Notes under the pieces: generated by a model | What the model saw: only the letters and a program-made list of their open reading frames with translations | Database searches by the model: none | Told to the model about the DNA's origin: nothing | Part shown: one piece after another, positions 35,312-44,955 of the stretch | Layout of the letters: each line of letters begins with the position of its first letter | Position numbering within the stretch: the first letter of the stretch is position 1 | Position numbers and translations under genes: made by a program | Source: Tipula vernalis | Taxonomy: Eukaryota > Arthropoda > Insecta > Diptera > Tipulidae | Length of the DNA: 64,000 nucleotides | Direction of reading: 5' to 3' | NCBI GenBank assembly: GCA_958295665.1 | Contig: OY282558.1 | Location: 62,174,789 to 62,238,788 of the forward strand

Positions 35312-35616
35312 TGTTTCGCTGTGGACTGTATTTGTTTGTTAAAAACTGTTTTTGAAAGTACTTTTCAAAAGGTAACAGTTATAGCACACTTTAATAAAAA
35401 ACACGATTAATTTTTACACACTTTATTTTTAACCTTTCTGTATGAGGTACAAATCACGAATGACGTTTTGTTTTCTTTTTTCTCTTACATTTTATATTCT
35501 TCCAAACTAGGCTAATTCTAATATAAGTAAATAAAATGGAATGCATTTAAACAAGTGGAATGCATTTAAATAAGGCTAATTCAAATATAAGTAAATACAT
35601 GGAATGCGTTCAAACA
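35312..35616 (-). repeat. BEL 3' LTR (305 bp)
   Basis: Same sequence as 41,896-42,264 but with only one copy of the ~64 bp block; ends TTCAAACA. Confidence 0.95.
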
Positions 35617-35963
35617 TGCCGGGGCCCTTGAAAGATTCCATTTTTCAATTAACGGAATACCGTCATAACTAGATAATATAGTTTAATTCTAAACATATTA
35701 AATAAATTATAAAGTAATAATTAATTCATAATAACAGTATAATAATAGTAAATGGCAATGACAAATAAAATTATTATAGACTACAGTTTCTAACCATTTA
35801 AAAAATTTAATTATTATTTTTTTTTTTTTCAACTAATAAGTTTTACTTTAGTAGGCTACAGTTTATTTCTTGTTTGTTTCAAATTTAAATTAATATTAAT
35901 AAAAAAATGACCGATAAAAGTTATTAAAAAAAAAAAAAAACGCTTTATGAAATCAGTCACAGA
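35617..35963 (-). other. BEL 3' untranslated part
   Basis: AT-rich sequence between integrase stop and 3' LTR, with A- and T-runs at about 35,815-35,830 and 35,925-35,940. No env gene is present in this element. Confidence 0.7.
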
Positions 35964-37463
35964 TCATTCAATAGGAAGTCTGCAAATTTTTGATATAGCT
36001 CGCTTGTAAACTCCACTTTTGGTTTTAATTTCAGCCACGCGAACTCTACCGTCGGAACCTGGGCACACTGCTACGACCAAACCCATGATCCAATTCGTAA
36101 CCAATGGGCTATCTTCTACAAGAAGAACAATATCGCCTAACTTCAAATCTGGTTGTGTATCTTTCCACTTAGGACGACATTGTAAGGTGTGGAGATATTC
36201 AACGGAATATCGCTTCCAAAAACTCTGGACAGCGCATGTTACCTTTCTCCATCTAGCTAGTGCAGATTGAGAATTGTCCAAGAATGGTTCAACAATGGCT
36301 TTCATGGAACCGCCTGTCAGAAAATGGCCAGGGGTAAGCGGAAGTGGATCGTTAGGATCAGCGGATAATATTGACAATGGTCTGGAATTTAATATTCCCT
36401 CAATTTGCACAATGAGTGTGTAAAACTCTTCATACGTATAGTGCGTTCCAGTGGTAACGCGTTTCAAGTGAGATTTAAAAGATTTAACTGCGGACTCCCA
36501 CAGACCACCAAAATTGGGTGCCCGTGGAGGTATGAATTTCCATTCAATTCCTTCCATGCTGCAGAAGTTCATAATAGTGTCATCTTGTAATTGTGCGTTA
36601 AATTCTTTCAAACGTTTTCGTAATTCATTATCAGCACCAACAAATGTTTTGGCGTTGTCGGAATACAGAGACCTTAGCTTCCCTCTGCGAGAAATGAATC
36701 GTTTGAGACATGATATAAAAGCCTCTGATGAAAGGTCACTGACGATGTCCAGGTGAATCGCTTTAGTTGCAAAGCATACGAACAATGCTACAAAAACCCT
36801 TGAAGCATTGGACTTTCTCATGTATTTATTTTTAATTAGGAAGGGACCGCAAAAGTCAACACCAGTTACATTAAAAGGTCGTGATGGTGTTATCCTTTCC
36901 GGTGGTAAGTCACCCATGATTTGTTGTAATTGAATTGGTTTTGCCTTGATACATGTTATGCAACCACGAACGACTTTTTTTGCTATTGATTTGCCATTTA
37001 TTGGCCAATACCTTTGTCGAACCAACGACAGTAGCAGTTGCGATCCAGCGTGAAAGTTGCGTTCATGTTCATGTCTAAGCACCAACAACGTAAAATGGCA
37101 TTTATTTGGTAAGAGAACCTGATGTTTGACGTCATATGCCAATTCTGATTTAGATAATCGGCCACCTACTCTTATCAACGAATCCTGATCGAGAAATGGA
37201 TTTAACTGATTTAGTTTACTGCTCTTGTGAAGTGCTTTTCCTTGTGTAAGACATTTAATTTCTGTGATAAATTTTAATTGACTGATCTTGCACAATTCTA
37301 TTAGAGCACGTTCTGTTTCTGACACTGTTAGTGGACCAGAGATTCTAACTTTCTTTTTATTAAGATTATTAATATATCGCAAGCAAAACGATGTAACTCG
37401 AACTAGTCTTTGAAATGAACTAAACCTTGATATCAAATCGAACGGTAACGTTTTGATAGCAAC
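35964..37463 (-). pseudogene. BEL integrase and C-terminal domain
   Basis: About 490 codons after the internal stop. A zinc-binding HHCC region is visible: LVLRHEHERNFHAGSQLLLS and KKVVRGCITCIKAKP. The DDE core shows VTGVDFCGPF, LYSDNAKTFVGA and FGGLWESAVKSFK. The DUF5641-type C-terminal domain (LTPGHFLTGG, PLVTNWIMGLVVAVCPGSDG) ends KICRLPIE at 35,964. It would integrate cDNA with a 5-bp staggered cut, matching the CTGAC target duplication. Confidence 0.9.
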
Positions 37464-39233
37464 TTAATTGACGGTTACTGGTTTTAATTCGAAATCCTGA
37501 GACGTGTCTAACTCATAGCTAGATGTGATATATTCATTCGTAGAATATAAGTTGTCAGGACCAAGCCACCACAAATTTGTTACTGGTAACTCAAGAGGAG
37601 ATATTCCCCTAGTTAGCAGGTCTGCGGGGTTGGATTCAGAGGAAATGTGTCGCCAAGTATATTCAGACGTTATTTCTTGAATATCGTTAACACGGTTAGC
37701 GATAAAAGTTTTCAGTTTGTACGGTGGTGTGTTGATCCAACACAATGTAATGGTGGAGTCTGACCATAAGTTTACAGTGTTGAAGTTCAAAGACATTGAT
37801 TCGATTACTGTTTTTACTAGTTTTGAGAGCAATAGTGCTCCGCAAAGCTCTAGTCTTGGAAGTGTTAGCGGTTTTAGAGGCGCTACCCTTGTGCTACAAA
37901 GTAAATTAACATAAATGTTATTTTGTTCATCTATGACTTTAATGTACACACAGGCACCGTATGCATTTTCTGACGCATCAGAAAATCCATGTAGTTCTGT
38001 GCGTATTGAGCGTGATGGAATGACACATCTGCTCAGCTTTATTTCGTTTACCATAAACAGTTGAGTTCGAAACTGTTCCCATGCAATGCTCTCGGTTGCG
38101 GGAAGTTCTTCATCCCAACCAGTTTGAGATTTCCAAAGCATCTGTATTTGAAGTTTTGCAACAATAATAATAGGTCCTAGCAAACCTAAGGGATCGTAAA
38201 GTTTTGCGATTTCGGAAAGCATAATCCGCTTTGTTAAAATTGGATGATGCGTTAGAGTCGGACTCTCAAATACAAAAATATCATCATCGGGTCTCCAGGT
38301 AAGACCTAACGTTTTAATAGATTCGGAACCGTTAAATTTATTTTTTTTAAGTTTTTCGCGATTTTCCAATGGTATATTATCCAACAGTCTGACATCATTG
38401 GCACACCATTTGTGAAGCTCGAAACCACCCGATTTTAACATATCAATCAATTCGGTCTGGATTTGCAATGCTTCATCTAACGTGTCGGAACCTGACAGTA
38501 CGTCGTCCACGTAAAAGTTTGTTTTTGTGATTTTAGATGCATTTGGAAATTTATGGTTTTCATCTTCCGCTAATTGTAACAACACGCGTGTAGCCAAGTA
38601 TGGCGCCGACGCGGTACCATAAGTTACTGTGAGCAATTCGTATGTCTTTATAGGATCGGCACAATTTGCACGCCAAAGTATTGTCTGCAGCTTTGTCTGC
38701 TTAGGATTAACAAGCACCTGTCTATACATTTTCCAAATGTCAGCAGTGAAAGCAAACCGATATTTTCTAAATCTAAGCACTATTGAAAACAAATCCTGTT
38801 GGACTGTAGGACCTGTTAGTAAAGTTTCATTTAATGAATAATTATTTGAGGTCTTCGCAGAAGCGTCGAAGACGACTCGTAATTTTGTGCTAGTACTTGA
38901 AGGTTTAAAAACGGCGTGGTGTGGCAAAAAATATGAATCTAGCTTTGAACAGTTAGTAGTTTCTCTCATATGGCCTAAGCATAAATAATTAATAAATTCT
39001 GTATATTCCTTTTTCAGATCGCTATTGGAATTTAACTTCCTTTCTAAATAATGAAATCGTTTTAACGCAGATATTTTAGATTCTCCGAGTGTTGTGTTAG
39101 GTTTTAGTGGAAGTGAAACGATATATCTACCGGAAGGTGTTCTAGTATGAGTTTTTAAAAATATTTCCTCACATTGATTTTCCTCATCTGAAAGGAATCT
39201 TTTTGATGGAACCTTTTCAATCTCCCAAAACAT
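37464..39233 (-). pseudogene. BEL reverse transcriptase and RNase H
   Basis: 589 codons. The pre-RT region is EIEKVPSKRFLSDEENQCEE. The RT shows LRVVFDASAKTSNNYSLNET, LLTGPTVQQDL, FTADIWKMYRQVLVNPKQ (motif A), YGTASAPYLATRVL (motif B) and NFYVDDVLSG (motif C, YVDD, intact). The connection has KLYDPLGLLGPIIIVAK. RNase H shows ELHGFSDASENAYGACVYIK and NLWSDSTITLCWINTPPYKL. An in-frame TAA at 37,464-37,466 (after PVTVN) separates it from the integrase in the same frame. Copies the element RNA into cDNA; all visible catalytic motifs are present. Confidence 0.9.
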
Positions 39234-40606
39234 TTTATAGACTGTATTAGCTCATCGGAGAGTTCGGACTCAATATGTGCAAGAAAGGTATGTTGGTTGC
39301 AAGTAACCGGATTCACTGACCGTCCACCAATTATCCAGCCAAACAAGGACTCCTGAATGGTGGGCATATCCTTATTAAGCTTAATATGATTTACTCCGAG
39401 TATGTCAAAAAATATTTCTGCTCCCAACAGAGCTTCAACTGGTCTTGAAATATAGAAAGTGGGATCAGCCAAGTTTAACTTTGATGGTATAGACCATGAA
39501 GAAATATTTAAGTTCGTTTGGGGCAGTGAACCGGAAATTTGTGGAACGACTAAGAACTTTAAATGTTTGCTGTACCTGCTGTACTTAGATTTGATTTTTG
39601 TGGAAATGCTTTTAGATATTGTAGTTTTGGTTTTATTTATACCACTAACAGTTAAGTTCGCTATCGTAACTGGATTGATGCCAATTTTATTTGCCAAAGA
39701 TGAAACTATAAAATTTGACTGGCTTCCAGAATCCAATAAAACTCTGCAATCGTGATATTTTCCTGATTTGTCTTGGATTTGAATAATTGCTGTAGAGAGT
39801 AAAACCTCTGTACTTGTTGAAGCATGCATATTTTGAGAAACTTGTTTATCACCAGCACCTAATTCGACTGGATTATTTCGTAATGAGTCGTGCAATAACG
39901 TATGATGTTTGGAATTGCACACCCTGCAGCCACTTGACTTACAATTATCAATTGAGTGTGATGATCCCAAACAGTTAGTGCAAACCTTTAGTTCCTTGGC
40001 CTTAGCTAAACGATCATTAGACGATAATTTAAAAAATGATTGACAAATAAACAGAGGGTGGTATGTAGCTTGACAAATCCGACACAAATTTCGATGATTG
40101 TCTGTATATTGTTTGCCATGTGAAGGCTGACCTTTTATATTTTTTGACTCATTTGACAAAACGAATGAGTTATAGGTTTTGTTAAAGTTATTATAGGTTT
40201 TGTTAAAGTTATTTTGTGCCTTAAAGTTAGGTTTATTTGGACCTTGATTACCAGTATCTGTTTGTTTTTTAGAATGTTCAACAGATTCAAGCACCCTACA
40301 TTTTACATGCAAAAATTCTTTTAATTGTGACCAAGTAGGCATTTCTGTAGTAGTTAGTTTGTCTTCCCATTCTTTTCGTAATTGAACGTCAAATTTTTTA
40401 GAAATAATGTGAATGAGAATTTGTTCACCTAAACCAGATATGTCTAGCTTACAAGCTTCTAGTGAGGAAATATGATTGCGACAGGCGTTAGAAAGTATTC
40501 GCAGATCCTGTGCATTATCCTTTTTGATTTGTGAAAGTGAACATAATGCCTTAATGTGCATATCGACAATAAGCCGAGGATTGTCGTAAGTTTGCGTTAA
40601 ATCCGT
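39155..40606 (-). pseudogene. BEL Gag C-terminal part, zinc knuckles and protease
   Basis: Continuation of Gag in the same frame after the internal stop. It includes a zinc-knuckle cluster (CRICQATYHPLFIC, CTNCLGSSHSIDNC, CRVCNSKHHTLLH; about 40,090-39,895) and the retropepsin-like domain (DUF1758) with VLLDSGSQSNFI at about 39,745. The end of the protease region (FFDILGVNHIKLNKD, FGWIIGGRS) is followed by a frameshift around 39,220, after which RT continues in another frame from 39,233. In BEL/Pao elements Gag and Pol are normally one continuous frame. Confidence 0.85.
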
Positions 40607-41215
40607 TCACGCCCTATCGTAACCAACTGAAGTTAGAGTAATGTGACCTATTGTTTCACGTGCGTCACCTTTTAGTTTATCAAGAAGATAAATGAACTTC
40701 ACAATATTAGAAATTTTGCTATTATTGTGAATAACAGCAGTATAAGTATCCTTAAATGTTAACCACTGGGTAGGATTACCATTGAATGTAGGCACCTGAA
40801 CCTGAGGAAGTCTGGCCGCTTCCGCTTTCATAGACTCTAAGTGAATTTCGGATGATTCAGAGGAATTCAGTAACTGAGACTGGCATCGTGAAAGCACCAG
40901 TTCATTTACCTGTCCCTGAGCCTGTTCAAAGCCCTGTAATTTAGTTTGGAGAGCAGTAAGAAGTAGTAAGTAGGTTTCATCAAATTCGGCAAATGGCTCG
41001 ATAAATTCGGTGAAATCCTGCTCCTCCACAATTTCTGTCAGAGTATCGACAACCGATTCAAAATCACTATATATCTTCTTTAAAGAGTCAAGACGCGCAT
41101 TGTATTCGATGCAAGTTGTGTCTTCCGTTGCTTGGTCTATAAACTTTTTGACATTAGTTAGCTTTGCCTTCAATGTGGCAAATTTTTTGTTATTTAATTT
41201 AATTTGAGCGTCCAT
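40607..41215 (-). pseudogene. BEL Gag, N-terminal part (DUF1759-type)
   Basis: Gag of the BEL element, the structural protein that packages the RNA. I place the start at ATG 41,215 (MDAQIKLNNKKFATLKAKLT). A helical, acidic N-terminus is followed by the conserved core VQVPTFNGNPTQWLTFKDTY, then IVKFIYLLDKLKGDARETIG. The reading ends at an in-frame TGA (40,607-40,609); the same frame continues to the next segment with characteristic Gag sequence (LTQTYDNPRLIVDMHIKAL), so the stop is a point nonsense change rather than the natural end. Confidence 0.85.
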
Positions 41216-41233
41216 GACTGTAAATGGTTTCAC

Positions 41234-41895
41234 TTGCCTCTTTTTTTTTTTTTTAATTTTTACAATAATATATTATAATAATAAATTATTTAAAGAAAAA
41301 AGTAATATATAAACAAGAGAAATTGAAATTAAATAAATATAGGTAGTATAAATTTAATGTAATATGTAATTCCGCTATGAAATTAAATGGTATTAAAATT
41401 AGTTTCGATACCTTGCACTAGATGACACGGCGTATGCTGAATGCTGATGTATTGTAGTTGTATGCGTTTCCAAATATGGTTGAATTACCAATACAGTTGA
41501 AAATAATTGTATTTACCGTTGTAATATATATCCGTTAATGTATAATGTTACCGTTAATGCAACAAGTACTGGACGATTAACGTGTAATGATGTGCAGCTT
41601 GTAGAAATGTGCAGCCGCTGTTTCCTCAATTTTAGGTTAGAAATCCGTGATTCCGAGGATATAATTGTTGTAGTTATTACGTAGATTGTGTTCCAACAAC
41701 AAAAAAGGTAACTGTGCAGACAAGCTGGGTCTCACAGTTAAAGTGCAGTTTGTTTGTTAATACAAATTGTATTGTATTTGTTGTACGATAAAAACTGCGT
41801 GTGTTTCACCAAATTGTACTGGATGAATGTGGTATTGCGTTGCATCAAGTCTTTGATGATTTTTGTCCGATATTATCTGGCTCGGTGGACCAAAA
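41234..41895 (-). other. BEL leader between 5' LTR and gag
   Basis: About 660 bases, AT-rich, no long frame; contains the primer site next to the LTR. Confidence 0.7.
41877..41892 (-). other. BEL primer-binding site
   Basis: The plus strand reads CTGGCTCGGTGGACCA, three bases inside the 5' LTR. It ends in CCA and resembles the 3' end of tRNA-Tyr (GGCTCG..GGACCA) with two differences as I remember that tRNA. Confidence 0.5.
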
Positions 41896-42264
41896 TGTTT
41901 CGCTGTGGACTGTATTTGTTTGTTAAAAACTGTTTTTGAAAGTACTTTTCAAAAGGTAACAGTTATAGCACACTTTAATAAAAAACACGATTAATTTTTA
42001 CACACTTTATTTTTAACCTTTCTGTATGAGGTACAAATCACGAATGACGTTTTGTTTTCTTTTTTCTCTTACATTTTATATTCTTCCAAACTAGGCTAAT
42101 TCTAATATAAGTAAATAAAATGGAATGCATTTAAACAAGTGGAATGCATTTAAATAAGGCTAATTCAAATATAAGTAAATAAAATGGAATGCATTTAAAC
42201 AAGTGGAATGCATTTAAATAAGGCTAATTCAAATATAAGTAAATACATGGAATGCGTTCAAACA
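41896..42264 (-). repeat. BEL 5' LTR (369 bp)
   Basis: TGTTTCGCTGTGGACTG...GTTCAAACA. Contains a ~64 bp block (with TGGAATGCATTTAAACAAG) present twice in tandem. Confidence 0.95.
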
Positions 42265-42990
42265 CTGACGCATCACAAAAGCCATGTAGTTCAATTTTTG
42301 CATTTCTCCGGAGGCTCATAAATCTTGAAGTAGTTTGTTAGCTCTAATTACTACTAGGGCTAGCCATCCTAATAATCGAAAATCTTTGATGCTTCTGATT
42401 AGTATGTTAAGTTTTGTTGTATTTACATTCGTTAGCGGTATTTTCACTGTTATATGGAATATACGTACAATTGGGGCCTGATTCTTTGAATCCGCCTCCA
42501 TGTAATATTGAATATAGTTATAAAGTATCTGCTCCTGTGTCTTTGACTGCTAGTTGCGATCCTATTGGACATAGTTCGGTATTACATGTTGCTAGTTGTC
42601 TTAAAGTTTTTGTTACCAATTACGTCGCTGATACAGTACCGTAAGTTACAGTTTTTAGTCTGTAAATTTGCATTTGTTCATTTTCGGACGCTCGGCATCA
42701 TTGGGTATTTTGATTTGCCGGAACATTTTCTCTTTGTCTGTGATAAACACATACCACTAGTTTCTCCATTAGGTCATTCTGAAGAGTTGATCTGGTAAAC
42801 ATTATCTGGTTGAAACATTATCACTGAATGCCCTTCTAAAGATTCGAATCTTCCTTCTAAAAATTTTAAAAACTAAAGTGAACAGTATAGACATATTATG
42901 TATCGCGCCGCTAGTTGTGGTCTTCAAATTTTGCTGATACAGCACATCAACAGACTTGCTAATTTTTGAGATACAAATTTAATTAAAATC
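42265..42990 (-). pseudogene. Old BEL fragment of unit A: RT to RNase H start
   Basis: Minus strand, with many stops: VFITDKEKMFRQIKIPNDAE (motif A area, about 42,755-42,695), KTVTYGTVSAT (motif B area), AVKDTGADTL (decayed motif C area), IKDFRLLGWLALVVIRANKL (connection) and NAKIELHGFCDAS (RNase H start, ending at the CTGAC target site 42,265-42,269). YVDD is not recognisable. Same fragment as 48,560-49,330 in unit B. Confidence 0.75.
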
Positions 42991-43100
42991 TCATTATGGT
43001 TAACCGCAATAATTGACCTGATAATCTAACAGCATCATTTGCTTTTTGACTATTTGAGAAAAAAATTAGTTTAGTTGCGGGTTTCATTCAGATCACTCGC

Positions 43101-43108
43101 TATAAAAT
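43101..43108 (+). promoter_or_regulatory. TATA-like box before family member 2
   Basis: TATAAAAT, preceded by TCACTCGC, is conserved in the paralogue at 49,516. It lies only 30 bases before the ATG, so if used as a TATA box the leader would be nearly absent. Confidence 0.35.
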
Positions 43109-43130
43109 CTAGAAAATTCAAATAGTGAAA

Positions 43131-43475
43131 ATGTTAATAAAATTCCTGCTAATTTTGACATTTTGTGGAATTATTTCATCTCAAACCGAAACTACCAATT
43201 CTAATACACCAGAAGTTGAAGAAACTACTCAGTTAGTTGAATTGGAATTTATAAATAATTTAACATTAACTATAATTTCGGAACCGAAGGCGAGGTCATT
43301 TGGGCTTAGGGGCAAAGATGTAGATTCATCATTGCTAGCTATTCAGACAATGAATTTGATTACTACAATAGAACCAAGTGTTTCCGGTGTTGCTTCGTTT
43401 TATTATTCAATAAAAATGAGTTCAAGTGTGTTGCCTGTAATTTGGGTTATCTGGTATGCTGGAGTACAGTATTGA
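43131..43475 (+). CDS. Small secreted/membrane-tethered protein (family member 2)
   Basis: 114 residues. The start is the ATG at 43,131; the open frame begins slightly upstream at a GTG. Signal peptide MLIKFLLILTFCGIISS (residues 1-17), then a short Thr/Glu-rich stretch (QTETTNSNTPEVEETTQ), one copy of the family repeat (FGLRGKDVDSSLLAIQTMNL, about 60-80), and a hydrophobic tail SSVLPVIWVIWYAGVQY. The signal peptide, the FGxR..DV repeat and a W-x-x-W-Y tail match the 361-residue protein at 17,208-18,293 and, in part, the copy at 49,546. A GPI signal or single C-terminal membrane segment is possible. The function is unknown. It lies at the right end of duplication unit A, just beyond the old BEL fragment in opposite orientation. 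Confidence 0.65.
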   Translation: MLIKFLLILTFCGIISSQTETTNSNTPEVEETTQLVELEFINNLTLTIISEPKARSFGLRGKDVDSSLLAIQTMNLITTIEPSVSGVASFYYSIKMSSSVLPVIWVIWYAGVQY

Positions 43476-43512
43476 TTTAGACGAATTTTTTGGACATCAG
43501 AATATTTTAAAT

Positions 43513-43994
43513 CTGTGTAAGCTAATTTTACTTTTTTAATTTTGAATGTTAATTAATTAATTCGTTTTATTTCTTCTAATATGCGAAATTAGCTTACACA
43601 GAAATAGAGCTGTGTGAAGGTCGTGAAGAAGAAAAATTGTAAAAGAATTTGTCTGTATTAATATGATTCGCTAGTACATAACGCACAGTACATTCTTTAT
43701 ATATAGAATGTAGATTGTGGTATAATCAGTCCAGTCGCCGCGGCCTGATGAGAAGATTGATCTTTTCATAATCATAAGCTCATCAGTTCGAAACTGGATT
43801 AAATTCTCTTACAATCTTCGGAACATACTAAAATCATATAAATTAAAATTAAATACATAGAATTCTGTCTATCAGTCGGTTTTACTAATATATTTCTACG
43901 TGTTAATTTGTAAAACACATTTAAAATGGTCTTAGGACCGGTTGCATATTAGAAATTACACGAATTGATTAATTAACATTCAAAATTAAAAAAG
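43513..43994. mobile_element. ~480 bp short element with 10-bp TSD
   Basis: Unit B reads AATATTTTAAATAAAGTCAA without interruption (49,931). In unit A the string TATTTTAAAT occurs at 43,503-43,512 and 43,995-44,004, enclosing this insert. The insert has inverted repeats: CTTTTTTAATTTTGAATG with TTAATTAA at the left versus its inverse at the right end, plus CTGTGTAAGCTAATTTT versus AAATTAGCTTACACAG inside. Internally AGTTCGAAACT (about 43,787) resembles a Pol III B box. A MITE or SINE-like element. Confidence 0.7.
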
Positions 43995-44289
43995 TATTTT
44001 AAATAAAGTCAAAATTTATATTAAAATTTGTGTATTAGATAATTTTAATAATTTTTTAGTGCAACATATTACCGGCCGATTGCTTGAACCGTTTATTGAA
44101 TATTTCATACTTGTTGAACTATTTTTAACCCAATGCACTGCATATAATTCCACCAAATTGATCTGATGCTATACTCATAGTCCGAACGGATAACTTTGAA
44201 ATGATAAAACGGTTGGCCCGGAACGGTAATCGCTATTTTATCAAGAGACTCCAGCGCCAAAGGGATCTGACAGAATGCATCTTTAAATC

Positions 44290-44942
44290 AATGCTAATCT
44301 ATATTTTCATTTAACTCAGAAATTGTTTTGTATAGATCCGCCGGGTCGTTTGAAAAGGCTGCTAAATTGTCTCTTAGTTGCGCTGCAGTAACTATAAGGT
44401 TGGGCTGTTTATGTAATATTTGTAATTTGTCTGTATTTTCTCCATCTTCTTGGTATCTTGAGCTTGAAGTTATAAATTAAATTGTTGGAGATTTCCTTCC
44501 AGTGGTTGCTCAGATCATAATCTACTACAATTTTCTATCTTGATGCTAGAAGTTGTAGTGTTCCAATTTCTTTAAAATAGATGCCTGGTGAGTTGTTCCA
44601 GTGTGTTAGTTGGAAATTACCATTTGCCTCTGAGCCTTTGGATTTGGTCGGTGTGAATCGGTTTGTTATTGTTGTGGCCCTTGCAAGTAATTTGTTTGGG
44701 CTTATGCCTTCTTTTGGCTCGCTAGTGGATAGGCAGGCAGCATATTTTTCTTATGTTTCGTTTTACAGTGTTGTTGTTCTGCTTTAAAGTTATTACTGTT
44801 ACTAACCCGTCTGAGCCAACTGTAACTATTGTTGGCGAAAGTTGTTCCTTCATGTAAGATTGTTCTGTCAGCCATTTGAGTCATTTTTGGATGCTTGATA
44901 GATACTCGGGGCACCATTGTATGCAGAATTTTTGGGTCATTT
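44290..44942 (-). pseudogene. Old BEL fragment of unit B: env-like and integrase end
   Basis: Homologous to 30,478-31,050 of unit A with similar decay; the integrase-end motifs lie across the LINE insertion at 44,956. Confidence 0.55.
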
Positions 44943-44955
44943 TAGTTATGAGGTT

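Larger units (their letters stand above)
35312..42264 (-). mobile_element. BEL/Pao retrotransposon, nearly intact, with 5-bp TSD
   Basis: LTRs at 41,896-42,264 (5') and 35,312-35,616 (3'), both bounded by TGTTT and AAACA, flanked by CTGAC at 35,307-35,311 and 42,265-42,269. Unit B keeps the unoccupied site GCTGACGCCTCACAAAAG at about 48,588. Minus-strand coding order is Gag, zinc knuckles, protease, RT, RNase H, integrase. Lesions are two in-frame stops (40,607-40,609; 37,464-37,466) and one frameshift near 39,220. LTRs are almost identical apart from a ~64 bp tandem duplication in the 5' copy, so the insertion is young relative to the other elements here. Confidence 0.95.
29683..44090 (+). 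repeat. Tandem duplication, unit A
   Basis: Direct counterpart of 44,179-49,988. Shared landmarks in the same order are AGTCCGAACGGATAACTTTG (29,683 and 44,179), the GCCGGGTCGTTTGAAAAGG region (30,522 and 44,341), the integrase-like segment (31,080-31,330 and 47,870-48,190), TGGAT/CTGCCATTGTAGCCATTC (34,889 and 48,232), TAAATCTTGAAGTAGTTTG (42,320 and 48,728), and the small gene (43,131 and 49,546). Without the three later insertions the unit is about 3.3-3.5 kb. Confidence 0.85.

Noticed and set aside
43740..43800. CTGATGAG...CGAAAC resembling a hammerhead ribozyme core
   Set aside because: The CTGATGAG is perfectly complementary to a downstream CTCATCAG, so it would form a plain hairpin; no plausible stem I/III around it.
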